The translations under genes were made by a program, and so were the position numbers. From positions 13,382 through 38,681 of the forward strand of contig DFIR01000058.1 of NCBI GenBank assembly GCA_002372815.1: 25,300 bases of DNA, written 5' to 3'. Below, in pieces: positions 12,569 to 20,771 of this stretch; the first letter of the stretch is position 1; each line of letters begins with the position of its first letter. This DNA is from Lachnospiraceae bacterium UBA3692 (GTDB taxonomy: Bacteria; Bacillota; Clostridia; Lachnospirales; Lachnospiraceae). The notes under the pieces are model-generated. The model did no database searches. It was given only the letters and a program-made list of their open reading frames with translations, and was not told where the DNA came from.

Positions 12569-13324
12569 ATGCGACTGGACCGCTATCTCTCGGAGAACGG
12601 GTGCGGCACCCGGAGCGAGATCAAAAAAGAACTGAAGAAGGGCGCCGCAGCCGTGAACGGCAGCGTCGTCCGGGACGGCAGCGCGCAGGTGCCGGAAGGG
12701 GCGCGCGTGACCTGGCACGGGGAGGAGATCGCCGGGGACGCGCTCGTCTACTACATGCTGCACAAGCCGGCCGGCGTGATCACCGCGACGCGGGACCCGA
12801 AGCAGAGGACCGTCATGGACCTGCTGCCGGAGCGGCGCAGGAAGGACCTGTATCCGGTGGGGCGGCTGGACCGCGACACGGAGGGGCTCCTGCTGATCAC
12901 GAACGACGGGCCGCTGGGGCATCGCCTGCTCGCGCCGGGCAAACATGTGGACAAGACCTACGAGGCGCTCGTGCGCGGGACCGTCACGGACAGAGAAGTC
13001 GCAAGGTTCCGGGAGGGGATCGATATCGATGACGCGGACGGCGCATTTACGGCGCTGCCGGCGGAGCTGGAGATCCTCGGCACAGAACCCGGCGGCGGTG
13101 AGGACGGGGCGCTCACCCGTGTCCGCGTGACCATCCGGGAGGGGAAGTACCACCAGGTCAAGCGCATGTTTGCCGCCACAGGGGCGGAAGTGGTATACTT
13201 GAAGCGTCTGTCCATGGGTCCGCTGCGGCTGGACCCGGCGCTGGCACCGGGAGAATGCCGGCGGCTGACAGAAGAGGAGGCGACCGCGCTGACGGAGGGC
13301 CTCCAGGGGAATGAAGAAGTGTAA
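12569..13324 (+). CDS. rsuA: RsuA-family 16S rRNA pseudouridine synthase
   Basis: A 251-residue enzyme converting a uridine in rRNA (U516 of 16S rRNA in E. coli) to pseudouridine. I chose ATG 12569 since AGAGGA is 8 bases upstream and the S4-like RNA-binding domain starts at once (MRLDRYLSENGCGTRSEIKK). The catalytic motif GRLDRDTEGLLLITNDG lies at about residues 97-113, with the active Asp in RLD. The conserved EGKYHQVKRMF is present near 190. The frame is open to 12503 upstream, but that extension has no family similarity. RluB/RluE-type members are close relatives, so the exact target uridine is not certain. Confidence 0.9.
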   Translation: MRLDRYLSENGCGTRSEIKKELKKGAAAVNGSVVRDGSAQVPEGARVTWHGEEIAGDALVYYMLHKPAGVITATRDPKQRTVMDLLPERRRKDLYPVGRLDRDTEGLLLITNDGPLGHRLLAPGKHVDKTYEALVRGTVTDREVARFREGIDIDDADGAFTALPAELEILGTEPGGGEDGALTRVRVTIREGKYHQVKRMFAATGAEVVYLKRLSMGPLRLDPALAPGECRRLTEEEATALTEGLQGNEEV

Positions 13325-13381
13325 CAGCAAACAGGACATCATCGTACTGCACCGGGGGGAAGAACGGGAAGGAACGAGATC

Positions 13382-14635
13382 GTGAAAAGTGAATGGATGA
13401 AGACACTGCCGGCCATCCTGCTGGCAGCCGCGGTTTTCATAGCTTTCCGGCATTTCGGGAGAGGCACGGAGCCTGCCCCGCAGCCGGAGGAGACCACAGT
13501 GACGACGACGCAGGCGGAAGACACGACAGAGACACCGGAGGAGACGACAGAAGAGCCCGCCACGGAAGCGACGACGGAGACGGAGGAGACGGAGACAGAG
13601 ACGGGAACGGAAGAGGAGACAGCGGAAGAGGCGGCGCCGGTCCGGCAGGGACTGCTGCCGCAGGCATCCGTGCGCCTGCAGACGGAGGACGGCGCGGAGT
13701 GGATCCTGGCGGTCTATGAGCCGAGCGGACAGCACCCCGACGTGCAGCTGCGGCTCCTGAAGGACGGCGCGGTCGCGCAGGTCCTGGAGGATCCGGGCGT
13801 GTCCGAGACGATCGCGCAGGCGTCTTTTTCGTCTGTGCGGAAAGTGCAGCAGAAGGATATGAACGGGGACGGGATCGCGGATCTCCACATCCTGTGCGAA
13901 TATCTGGGCACGGGGACGGACAACCGGGACCAGATCCTGCTGCAGGAGCGGATCTACACCGGCGGGGAGGACGGCACCTTCACGCTGGAGAAGGATCCCT
14001 CGCAGGATGTCGTCTACAGCAGTTGGAAAGAAGCTTATACGGCCTATATCCGCAGTCCTTTTGCGGAGGACTACGACGGATTCTCCCTGATCAGCCTGAA
14101 CGAGGACGGCCTGCCGGAGCTCGTCGCGGCGGATACGAAGGGCAACGGCGGCATGTCGGTGCTGTTCTACCGGGAAGGGAGATGGGTGGAGAAATGTTTT
14201 GCCAGGACGGATCTCTACTACATCGAGAAGGAGAACCTGCTCCTGGAATCCTCAGGGATCCTGGACCGCTACTATGACATCCTCTACAGCATCTCGGGCG
14301 GTCGTTTCGTGATCGCAGCCGAGGGGACCTACGGCCTGCCGGAGGACACCGTGGACGCGCCTGCCGCAGTTCCCCAGGACAGCGGCGCGGAGGAAGCGGC
14401 TGCGGAGAAGGCGGAGGCGGACAAGGCCGAAGCAGAGAAGACGGACAAGACAGAGGCGGAGAAAACGGAGACCGCCCCCGACACGTCCCGGTACGTCTAT
14501 ATCTGGAGCGGGGCGGAGGTCTCGGAGAACGGCTACCGCGACGGACGGGAATTCCTGTTCTCGATGGACCGCGCGAAGTCCTGCCTGGACGGGCTGAAGG
14601 ACCGCGAGAGCATTTTGAAAGAACTATCGGAGTGA
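13382..14635 (+). CDS. Membrane-anchored acidic surface protein, function unknown
   Basis: A 417-residue protein. GGAAGGAA precedes the GTG start; ATG 13397 is an alternative. An N-terminal hydrophobic helix (residues 9-22, LPAILLAAAVFIAF) without a lipobox Cys suggests a membrane anchor. Residues about 30-85 are almost all Thr and Glu, a typical extended wall-spanning linker. The folded part (about 90-315) contains DMNGDGIADL (159-168), a calcium-loop or VCBS/FG-GAP-like motif, and a weaker LNEDGLPELVAAD. A second low-complexity stretch of Ala, Glu, Lys and Asp (about 333-363) precedes a short conserved-looking C-terminus. I do not recognise the family. It lies 57 bases after rsuA and ends 48 bases before metF. 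Confidence 0.75.
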   Translation: MKSEWMKTLPAILLAAAVFIAFRHFGRGTEPAPQPEETTVTTTQAEDTTETPEETTEEPATEATTETEETETETGTEEETAEEAAPVRQGLLPQASVRLQTEDGAEWILAVYEPSGQHPDVQLRLLKDGAVAQVLEDPGVSETIAQASFSSVRKVQQKDMNGDGIADLHILCEYLGTGTDNRDQILLQERIYTGGEDGTFTLEKDPSQDVVYSSWKEAYTAYIRSPFAEDYDGFSLISLNEDGLPELVAADTKGNGGMSVLFYREGRWVEKCFARTDLYYIEKENLLLESSGILDRYYDILYSISGGRFVIAAEGTYGLPEDTVDAPAAVPQDSGAEEAAAEKAEADKAEAEKTDKTEAEKTETAPDTSRYVYIWSGAEVSENGYRDGREFLFSMDRAKSCLDGLKDRESILKELSE

Positions 14636-14683
14636 GGATTTAGGACCTGCGCCGCGGGCTGTTGGCGGCAGAAGGGAGCTGTG

Positions 14684-15550
14684 ATGAAGATCCGGGAGAT
14701 CCTGCGGGACAAGGAAGTGACGCTGTCGTTTGAAGTGTTTCCGCCGAAAACGGTGGAGGCGATGCCGTCCGTGGAGTTCGCGACGGAGCAGATCGCGAAG
14801 CTCAGGCCGGACTTCATGAGCGTCACGTACGGCGCCGGCGGAAGCACGAGCAAGAGCACCATGAAGATCGCGGACGACCTGCAGAAGAAGTATGGGACGC
14901 CGATGCTCGCCCATCTGACCTGCGTGTCCTCGGACAGGGAGGCGGTGCACGCGGCGGTGAACGGCTATCTCGAGCGCGGCATCGACAACATCATGGCGCT
15001 TCGCGGAGACATCCCGGAGGGCGGGCGGACGGACCACACATTTCCGTACGCGGCGGACCTGATCCGGGAGATCCGGGAGATCGCGCCGGATATCTGCATC
15101 GGCGGCGCCTGCTATCCGGAAGGGCACGTCGAGTGCGCCAGCCAGCGGGAGGACATCCGGCACCTGAAGGAGAAGGTGGAGGCCGGGTGCGACTTCCTCA
15201 CCACGCAGATGTTCTTCGACAACAGCACGCTCTACAGCTTCCTGTACAGGATCCGGGAGGCGGGGATCGAGGTGCCGGTGATCGCGGGCATCATGCCGAT
15301 CACGAAGAGGCGGCAGGTCGCGAGGACCGTCGCGCTGTCCGGCGCCACCATCCCGCAGCGGTTCCGCACGATGGTGGACCGCTTCGGCGACGACGAGGCC
15401 AAGATGTGCCAGGCAGGCGTCATCTACGCGACGGAGCAGATCATCGATCTCATCTCCAACGGCGTCGGCCACATCCACGTCTACACGATGAACCGACCGG
15501 AGATCGCGGCGGGCATCCAGGCGAGCCTGTCCGAGATCCTGCGGGTATGA
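14684..15550 (+). CDS. metF: 5,10-methylenetetrahydrofolate reductase
   Basis: A 288-residue flavoenzyme that reduces methylene-THF to methyl-THF, the methyl donor for MetH encoded two genes downstream. I chose ATG 14684 because GAAGGGAG (14671-14678) is well spaced; GTG 14681 is adjacent. The TIM-barrel signatures are present: SFEVFPPK near residue 15, SVTYGAGGS near 47, AHLTC near 77, ALRGD near 104, and TTQMFFD near 175. The length is that of single-domain bacterial MetF. Its stop overlaps the next gene's ATG (ATGA), which implies translational coupling. No SAM or cobalamin riboswitch is visible in the 48-bp gap upstream. Confidence 0.95.
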   Translation: MKIREILRDKEVTLSFEVFPPKTVEAMPSVEFATEQIAKLRPDFMSVTYGAGGSTSKSTMKIADDLQKKYGTPMLAHLTCVSSDREAVHAAVNGYLERGIDNIMALRGDIPEGGRTDHTFPYAADLIREIREIAPDICIGGACYPEGHVECASQREDIRHLKEKVEAGCDFLTTQMFFDNSTLYSFLYRIREAGIEVPVIAGIMPITKRRQVARTVALSGATIPQRFRTMVDRFGDDEAKMCQAGVIYATEQIIDLISNGVGHIHVYTMNRPEIAAGIQASLSEILRV

Positions 15551-16362
15551 GCGCGGAGACAGGACGCGCGGAGCGCGCGGGAGGGGCACCGGCAGCCGGA
15601 ACACAGACAGCCGGGGCAGGGGCAGCCGGGACACCGGCGGCCGTCTGGGAGCCGCTCTCCACACCCCGCAGGGAAGTCTACCGCTACCTCGGCTACCGCG
15701 GTATCGTCCCGGACGAGACGGTGCGCGCCGCGGCGGAGGAGTGCATCGCGCAGCTGGCCCGGGAGGTGACGCCCAGGCAGGTGCGGCGTCTCCTGCCGCT
15801 CACAAGAACTGTGCGGGAGGACGGTGCGGAGCGCCTGGTGATCGAGGGGATCCCTGTCGACAGCCTTGCGCTGCAGAAGAATCTCCGCGGATGTGAGGAG
15901 ATCTGCCTGATGGCCTGCACGCTGGGGCCGGGGCCGGACCGCCTGATCCGCCGCGCCAGCGTCGCGCAGATGAGCCGGGCCGTGATCCTGCAGGCCGCCT
16001 CCGCGGCGATGATCGAGGATCTCTGCGACTTGGTGAACGCGCGGATCCGGGAGGAGGCAGCGGAGAGAGGGCTGCGGACGAGGCCGCGTTTTTCCCCCGG
16101 ATACGGGGATCTGCCGCTTGAACTGCAGCGGGGGATCAGCCGGATCCTGCAGATGCCGAAGACGATCGGCGTCGGGCTCACGGACACGCTGCTGATGACG
16201 CCTTCCAAATCGGTGACGGCGATCGTCGGGCTCGTGCGCCCCGGGGCGGCGGGAACGGCGGATGGCGCGGGCGGAGCGGATGCGGATCCGACCTGCACGA
16301 TGGCCGGCTGCGCGCTGTGCGGCGCGCGGGAGACCTGCGCCTACCGGAAAGAGGATTCATAA
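15547..16362 (+). CDS. MetH reactivation domain protein (stand-alone)
   Basis: A 271-residue protein corresponding to the C-terminal SAM-binding activation domain of long cobalamin-dependent methionine synthases. It would reductively remethylate oxidised cobalamin in the downstream MetH, which lacks this domain. The first 35 residues are Ala/Gly-rich and low in complexity. The domain follows, with RPRFSPGYGDLPLELQRGI, a form of the SAM-binding RxRxSPGYP motif, and PKTIGVGLTDTLLMTPSKSVTAIVGL. The C-terminus has a Cys cluster (CTMAGCALCGARETC) that could bind a metal or an Fe-S cluster, a feature of stand-alone clostridial versions. The ATG overlaps the metF stop by four bases. Confidence 0.9.
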   Translation: MSAETGRAERAGGAPAAGTQTAGAGAAGTPAAVWEPLSTPRREVYRYLGYRGIVPDETVRAAAEECIAQLAREVTPRQVRRLLPLTRTVREDGAERLVIEGIPVDSLALQKNLRGCEEICLMACTLGPGPDRLIRRASVAQMSRAVILQAASAAMIEDLCDLVNARIREEAAERGLRTRPRFSPGYGDLPLELQRGISRILQMPKTIGVGLTDTLLMTPSKSVTAIVGLVRPGAAGTADGAGGADADPTCTMAGCALCGARETCAYRKEDS

Positions 16363-16374
16363 CAGGTAAGGAAG

Positions 16375-18858
16375 ATGACAGATCTGAGAGAGAGACTGGG
16401 CCGTGAGTGGCTTTTTTTTGACGGCGGAACGGGGACGATCCTGCAGGCGAGAGGCCTGCGGGGCGGAGAGTTGCCCGAGCGGTGGAATCTCACGCATCCG
16501 GAGGACATTCTGGCCCTGTATGCGGGCTACCTGGAGGCGGGCTGCCATGTCTTCAACACCAACACGTTCGGCGCGAACCGGCTGAAATACCCCGGGGAGG
16601 GGGAACTGGAAGCGGTCGTGACGGCGGGCGTACGTCTGGCGCAGGAGGCCCGGGAGAGGACCGGCCGGCAGGACGCATATATCGCGCTGGATATCGGGCC
16701 GACCGGCAAGCTCCTGGAGCCGCTGGGCGACCTGGGATTTGAGCGCGCCGTGGACCTCTTCGGGGAGGTCGTGCGCATCGGCACCGCCGCGGGGGCGGAC
16801 CTGGTGCTGATCGAGACGATGTCGGACACTTACGAGGCGAAAGCCGCCGTGCTCGCAGCCAAGGAGAACTGCGATCTGCCGGTCTGCGTCACCGTGACCT
16901 TCGATGAGGGCGGCAAGCTCCTCACCGGGGCCAGCGTCGAGGCGGCCGTCGCGATGCTGGAAGGGCTGCGCGTGGACGCGCTCGGCGTCAACTGCTCGCT
17001 GGGACCCCGCCAGATGCTGCCGATCGTGGAGCGGCTGGTCCGCGCCGCGAGCATTCCCGTGATCGTCAATCCCAATGCAGGACTGCCAAGGACAGAGGGA
17101 GGCCGCACGGTCTACGACGTGGGTCCGGAAGAATTCGCGGAGCACATGGAGCGGATCGCCGCGCTCGGCGTGCAGTGTGTCGGCGGCTGCTGCGGCACGA
17201 CGCCCGCGCATATCCGGGCGATGATCGGGCGTGTGTCCGGCATGCCTTTCCGGCCGAATACGGCGAAGGAGACGACGGTCGTGACGTCTTTCTCCCAGGC
17301 GGTGGAGATCGGGCCGGTGCCGGTGATCATCGGCGAGCGCATCAATCCGACCGGCAAGAAGCGCTTCAAGCAGGCACTCCGCGACAGCGATATGGAATAT
17401 ATCCTCACGGAGGGGCTGAAACAGGAGGACAGCGGCGCGCACATCCTGGATGTGAATGTCGGACTGCCGGAGATCGACGAGCCCGCAATGATGGAGCAGG
17501 TCGTCCGGCGCCTGCAGGGCGTGCTCAGCCTGCCGCTGCAGCTCGACACCTCGGATCCGGTCGCCCTGGAGAGGGGCCTTCGCTGCTACAACGGCAAGCC
17601 GATGGTCAACTCCGTCAGCGGCAAGAAGGAGAGCATCGAAGCCGTCATGCCGCTCGTGCGCAAATACGGCGGCGTCCTCGTCGCGCTCATGCTGGATGAG
17701 GACGGCATTCCCGACAGCGCGGAGGGGCGGATCCGGATCGCGCGCCGCATCTATGAGGCGGCCGACCGCTATGGGATCCCCCGGAAGGACATCGTGATCG
17801 ACGGCCTCGCCATGACGATCTCCTCCGACAGCCGCAGCGCGCTGGTGACGCTGGAGACCCTGCGCAGGGTGCGGGACGAGCTCGGCGGTCACACGATCCT
17901 CGGCGTCTCCAACATCTCCTTCGGGCTGCCCCAGCGGGCGACGATCAATGCGCATTTTCTCACGATGGCGCTGCAGAACGGGCTCTCGTGCGCCATCATC
18001 AATCCCGGCAACGAGGAGATGATGCGCGCCTACCGCGCATTTCTCGCGCTGTCCGACCTGGACCCGCAGTGCATGGGTTATATCGAGGCCTACGCGAACG
18101 CGCCGGCGCCGGTATTCGGCGGGACGCCCGCCGCGGCAGGCGGAGCTGTCAGCCAGGCAGGTACCGCACCGGCAGACGGCCCGTCATCTGCATCTTCCTC
18201 TGCAGGGGGCGCTTCACAGTCCCCGCTCGCACACGCCATCGTGCGCGGCATGGCGGAGAGCGCCGCGAAGGCGACCCGGGAAGCGCTCGCAGTCCCCGGG
18301 ACAGACGGGCTCACGCTGATCAATGAACAGCTGATCCCGGCGCTGGACCAGGTGGGCAAGGGCTTTGAGAAGGGGACGGTCTTTCTTCCGCAGCTCCTCA
18401 TGAGCGCGGAGGCGGCCAAGGCGGCCTTCGCCGTGGTGAAGGAATCCATGGCGGGCAGGACGCAGGCTTCGCGCGGCCGCATCATCCTGGCGACCGTGAA
18501 GGGGGACATCCACGATATCGGCAAGAACATCGTGAAAGTGATGCTGGAGAATTACGGCTACGATGTGCTGGATCTGGGCAAAGACGTGCCGCCCGAGACC
18601 ATCGTCCGGACGGCAGTGGAAGAGAATATTGAGCTGGTCGGTCTGTCCGCGCTCATGACCACGACGGTCGTCAGCATGGAGGAGACGATCCGGCAGCTGC
18701 GCCGGGACAGGCCCGGCACGAAAGTCGTCGTGGGAGGCGCGGTCATGACACAGGAATATGCCGACGCCATCGGCGCCGACTGCTACGCGAAGGACGCGAT
18801 GGCGACGGTCCACTATGCGGACCGGGTTTTCGCGGCGCATGGGACGCCGGCTGACTGA
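16375..18858 (+). CDS. metH: Cobalamin-dependent methionine synthase (short form)
   Basis: An 827-residue enzyme moving the methyl group of methyl-THF via cobalamin to homocysteine. AGGTAAGGAAG precedes the ATG. Residues 1-290 are the homocysteine domain, with zinc ligands C207 (GVNCSLGP) and C272/C273 (GGCCGTTP). About 315-570 is the pterin-binding barrel (IIGERINPTGKK). About 620-700 is the cobalamin cap, and 700-825 the Rossmann domain, with D711-x-H713-x-x-G716 (DIHDIG) supplying the lower cobalt ligand. The activation domain of the roughly 1200-residue E. coli enzyme is absent and is encoded just upstream. An Ala/Ser/Gly-rich insert of about 40 residues (about 578-620) links the pterin and cobalamin halves and looks unusually long. 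Confidence 0.96.
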   Translation: MTDLRERLGREWLFFDGGTGTILQARGLRGGELPERWNLTHPEDILALYAGYLEAGCHVFNTNTFGANRLKYPGEGELEAVVTAGVRLAQEARERTGRQDAYIALDIGPTGKLLEPLGDLGFERAVDLFGEVVRIGTAAGADLVLIETMSDTYEAKAAVLAAKENCDLPVCVTVTFDEGGKLLTGASVEAAVAMLEGLRVDALGVNCSLGPRQMLPIVERLVRAASIPVIVNPNAGLPRTEGGRTVYDVGPEEFAEHMERIAALGVQCVGGCCGTTPAHIRAMIGRVSGMPFRPNTAKETTVVTSFSQAVEIGPVPVIIGERINPTGKKRFKQALRDSDMEYILTEGLKQEDSGAHILDVNVGLPEIDEPAMMEQVVRRLQGVLSLPLQLDTSDPVALERGLRCYNGKPMVNSVSGKKESIEAVMPLVRKYGGVLVALMLDEDGIPDSAEGRIRIARRIYEAADRYGIPRKDIVIDGLAMTISSDSRSALVTLETLRRVRDELGGHTILGVSNISFGLPQRATINAHFLTMALQNGLSCAIINPGNEEMMRAYRAFLALSDLDPQCMGYIEAYANAPAPVFGGTPAAAGGAVSQAGTAPADGPSSASSSAGGASQSPLAHAIVRGMAESAAKATREALAVPGTDGLTLINEQLIPALDQVGKGFEKGTVFLPQLLMSAEAAKAAFAVVKESMAGRTQASRGRIILATVKGDIHDIGKNIVKVMLENYGYDVLDLGKDVPPETIVRTAVEENIELVGLSALMTTTVVSMEETIRQLRRDRPGTKVVVGGAVMTQEYADAIGADCYAKDAMATVHYADRVFAAHGTPAD

Positions 18859-18870
18859 GACGGGACGGCG

Positions 18871-19122
18871 TCAGCCCTCTACGATCAGGAAACGTCCGTC
18901 GCCGATCGCGAAGACCTCGGCGGCATCGAGCACATCTCCCTCGACGTCGGCGCCGACTTCGTCGAAGTACTGCATTACCTGCTTCTTCCCGCGGACGACC
19001 TGGGCGAAGCAGTCCTCAAGAAATTCCCGCGCCTCCTCCGGCGTCTCGGCGACGGGCTCGGGAAACAGCTTACCCTGCTCCCGGAGAAAGCACTGCACGA
19101 CACGATCATCATAATTTTCCAT
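18871..19122 (-). CDS. Small conserved-looking acidic protein, unknown function
   Basis: An 83-residue protein. I chose ATG 19122 (MENYDDRVVQCFLREQ) because AAAGGAG lies 10-13 bases upstream on the minus strand; the frame continues open to 19227 but without a ribosome site. The sequence is mostly helical and acidic, with EAREFLEDCFAQVVRGKKQVMQYFDE followed by a C-terminal strand-like segment, EVFAIGDGRFLIVEG. The regular helix pattern, good ribosome site and promoter argue for a real gene. I recall similar short proteins in Lachnospiraceae but cannot name a family. It is divergent from deoC and convergent with metH, with only 12 bases between the stops. Confidence 0.7.
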   Translation of the reverse strand: MENYDDRVVQCFLREQGKLFPEPVAETPEEAREFLEDCFAQVVRGKKQVMQYFDEVGADVEGDVLDAAEVFAIGDGRFLIVEG

Positions 19123-19173
19123 GGAATGGGGCTCCTTTTCTGTCACTGGTCTGCCATTTGTTCCGGCACTTCC

Positions 19174-19202
19174 AGTATACCCCATTCGGAATAGAACAGA
19201 AA
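19174..19202 (-). promoter_or_regulatory. Candidate promoter of the small acidic-protein gene
   Basis: On the minus strand, TTTCTG (19202-19197), 17 bases, and TATACT (19179-19174). It lies about 52 bases before the start at 19122. Confidence 0.4.
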
Positions 19203-19253
19203 GCACTGCAGCAGACAGAACATCCATAAGACCCTATCCAGAAGGAGGACAGC

Positions 19254-19937
19254 ATGAAGATCCGGGACCTCACGGCGGCATCCCTCGCCGCCATGTTCGA
19301 CCACACCAACCTGAAGGCATTCGCATCGAGCGAAGACATCCGCAAACTCTGTGAGGAAGCAAAAGAATACGGCTTCGCCGCCGTCGCGGTGAATGACGCG
19401 CAGACCGTCCTCTGCAGCGAACTTCTGAAGGGCACAGATGTCAAGGTGGGCACCTGCATCGGCTTCCCCCTCGGACAGAACACCATCGAGAACAAGGTCG
19501 TCTCCGCCGTGCAGGCGATCGAAGCCGGCGCCGGCGAGATCGACTACGTCGCCAACCTGACGTTCGTAAAGGACGGCAACTGGGACAAAGCAGAAGAGGA
19601 AATGACCGCGATCGCCCGCGCCTGCCATGACCGCGGCGCCGTCTGCAAAGTGATCTTCGAGAACTGCTACCTCACGAAAGAGGAGATCCGCCATCTCGCG
19701 GAGATCTCCCTCCGCGCCAAACCGGACTTCATCAAGACTTCCACCGGCTTCGGCACCGGCGGCGCGACCGTCGAAGACGTCGCCCTGATGAAATCCGTCG
19801 TCGGCGACGCCGTGCAGATCAAAGCCGCCGGCGGCATCCGCGACTGGGCCGCCTGCCGCGCCATGATCGAAGCCGGCGCCACCCGCATCGGCACCAGCGC
19901 CGCCATCGCGATCCTGCAGCAGTTCAACGCGCAGTGA
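19254..19937 (+). CDS. deoC: Deoxyribose-phosphate aldolase
   Basis: A 227-residue class I aldolase that splits 2-deoxyribose-5-phosphate into glyceraldehyde-3-phosphate and acetaldehyde during deoxynucleoside breakdown. AAGGAGG (19241-19247) precedes the ATG. Visible signatures are DHTNLK near residue 16, GFPLG near 69, GAGEIDYV near 91, the Schiff-base Lys K161 in PDFIKTSTGF, and VQIKAAGGI near 188. Length is typical of the short bacterial form. No deoxynucleoside phosphorylase or transporter gene lies beside it, so it stands alone here. A 20-bp stem-loop and a structured repeat follow its stop. Confidence 0.95.
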   Translation: MKIRDLTAASLAAMFDHTNLKAFASSEDIRKLCEEAKEYGFAAVAVNDAQTVLCSELLKGTDVKVGTCIGFPLGQNTIENKVVSAVQAIEAGAGEIDYVANLTFVKDGNWDKAEEEMTAIARACHDRGAVCKVIFENCYLTKEEIRHLAEISLRAKPDFIKTSTGFGTGGATVEDVALMKSVVGDAVQIKAAGGIRDWAACRAMIEAGATRIGTSAAIAILQQFNAQ

Positions 19938-19942
19938 CCGCG

Positions 19943-19962
19943 CAGGGGGACAGCTCCCCCTG
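19943..19962 (+). repeat. Stem-loop just after deoC
   Basis: CAGGGGGA (19943-19950) pairs perfectly with TCCCCCTG (19955-19962) around CAGC. There is no T-run, so it may be an mRNA-stabilising hairpin or the edge of the repeat element that starts 11 bases on. Confidence 0.65.
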
Positions 19963-19973
19963 TGGATGCAGAA

Positions 19974-20223
19974 GGGAACCGCCGTTCCATATACGGCAGA
20001 GTCACAGTTCACTTCGCGGAGCATGTACATAGACCTGCACGGCGCATCCGCCGGGCAATGACCAACTCGGCCCCCGCTCTGATAGCGGGGGCCTCAGACA
20101 TTGGGTCAACAAAATCCGCAGCCCGAAGCCGCGGATTTTGACCCGGCAGATGCGCTGCGCAGATCAGGTACATCAAACCGCTCGTTCAAAAGTGCCTCTG
20201 CCGCATACGGAATGTCGGTTCCC
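19974..20223 (+). repeat. Structured repeat element, copy 2 (candidate structured RNA)
   Basis: This 250-nt copy has the same orientation as copy 1 and the same order of paired regions. The closing stem uses GGGAACCG and TTCCATATACGGCAGAG at the left against CTCTGCCGCATACGGAA and CGGTTCCC at the right, differing from copy 1 at several paired positions with pairing kept (G-U included). The hairpin at 20103-20144 pairs GGGTCA..AAAATCCGC with GCGGATTTTGACCC around the loop CCCGAAG. The helix GGCGCATC..GCCGGG pairs with CCCGGC..GATGCGC, where copy 1 has a different but matching pair. AACTCGGCCCC and GGGGCCTCAGACATTG are shared with the other copies. Confidence 0.75.
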
Positions 20224-20253
20224 GTCTTGTCTGCGCGGGGCGGTCCGTCTTGC

Positions 20254-20625
20254 GCTGTCTAACCAGCTGTGCGGAAGAGGAAATAGACAGCCGGATAGAC
20301 AGGTAGAAAGAGGAAGCTGTCTAACCAGCTGTGCGGAAGAGAAAATAGACAGCCGGATAGACAGGTAGAAAGAAGAAGCTGTCTAGCCAGCTGTGCGGAA
20401 GAGAAAATAGACAGCCGGATAGACAGGTAGAAAGAGGAAGCTGTCTAACCAGCTGTGCGGAAGAGGAAATAGACAGCCGGATAGACAGCTAGAAAGAAGA
20501 AGCTGTGTATCCAGCTGTGCGAAAGAGAAAATAGACAGCCGGATAGACAGCTAGAAAGAAGAAGCTGTCCATCCAGCTGTGCGAAAGAAGAAATAGACAG
20601 CCAGATAGACAGGTAGAAAAGAAAT
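20254..20625 (+). repeat. Tandem array of six 62-bp hairpin repeats
   Basis: Units begin at 20254, 20316, 20378, 20440, 20502 and 20564, exactly 62 bases apart, with a few substitutions between units. Each unit contains two arms, GCTGTCTAACCAGCTGT and ACAGCCGGATAGACAGC, which pair at about 15 of 17 positions around a purine-rich loop (GCGGAAGAGGAAATAG). Transcribed, the array would form six consecutive hairpins. There are no unique spacers, so it is not a CRISPR array. A diverged single unit occurs at 1-52. It sits between copy 2 and the deleted copy 4 of the structured element. Confidence 0.92.
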
Positions 20626-20663
20626 CAGGAAAGGTGCCGGTTCCCGTGCGGCGCTCTGCACGT

Positions 20664-20728
20664 AAAGACAGCCTGTGTCCGTGCGCTCCGCGAAGTGATC
20701 GTGGAACGTATGGACACAGGCTGCCTTT
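20664..20728 (-). repeat. Structured repeat element, copy 4, core deleted
   Basis: AAAG..CAGCCTGTGTCC pairs with GGACACAGGCTG..CTTT, a closing stem like that of copy 3. The interior keeps only the segment CACGATCACTTCGCGGAG (minus strand) known from the other copies. The core with the AACTC/TCAGA loop and the CCGAAG hairpin is missing. The right flank (GGCTGCC, TTATGTG, GAGAACCGTCCCC) matches the right flank of copy 3. Confidence 0.65.
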
Positions 20729-20746
20729 ATGTGTTGCTGCGGCCGC

Positions 20747-20765
20747 GGGGAGAACCGTCCCCCCA
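20747..20765. repeat. AGAACCGTCC motif abutting the trxB stop
   Basis: GGGG, AGAACCGTCC and CCCC make a short hairpin carrying the recurring loop word. It ends within about 10 bases of the trxB stop codon (minus strand), as the equivalent hairpin does at fbp. Confidence 0.55.
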
Positions 20766-20771
20766 CATGAA

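Larger units (their letters stand above)
19938..20771. other. Gene-free repeat region between deoC and trxB
   Basis: An 834-bp gap between convergent genes, filled almost end to end by repeats: a stem-loop, structured copy 2, the 62-bp array, a GGTTCCCGT-containing junction (about 20638-20648), the deleted copy 4 and a terminal AGAACCGTCC hairpin. I see no gene in it. Confidence 0.8.

Noticed and set aside
14636..14683. SAM or cobalamin riboswitch before the methionine operon
   Set aside because: The gap between the preceding stop and metF is only 48 bases, with a minor GC stem and none of the conserved riboswitch cores.
20254..20625. Possible CRISPR array
   Set aside because: The repeats are 62 bp and directly adjoining, with no unique spacers, and no cas genes are present.
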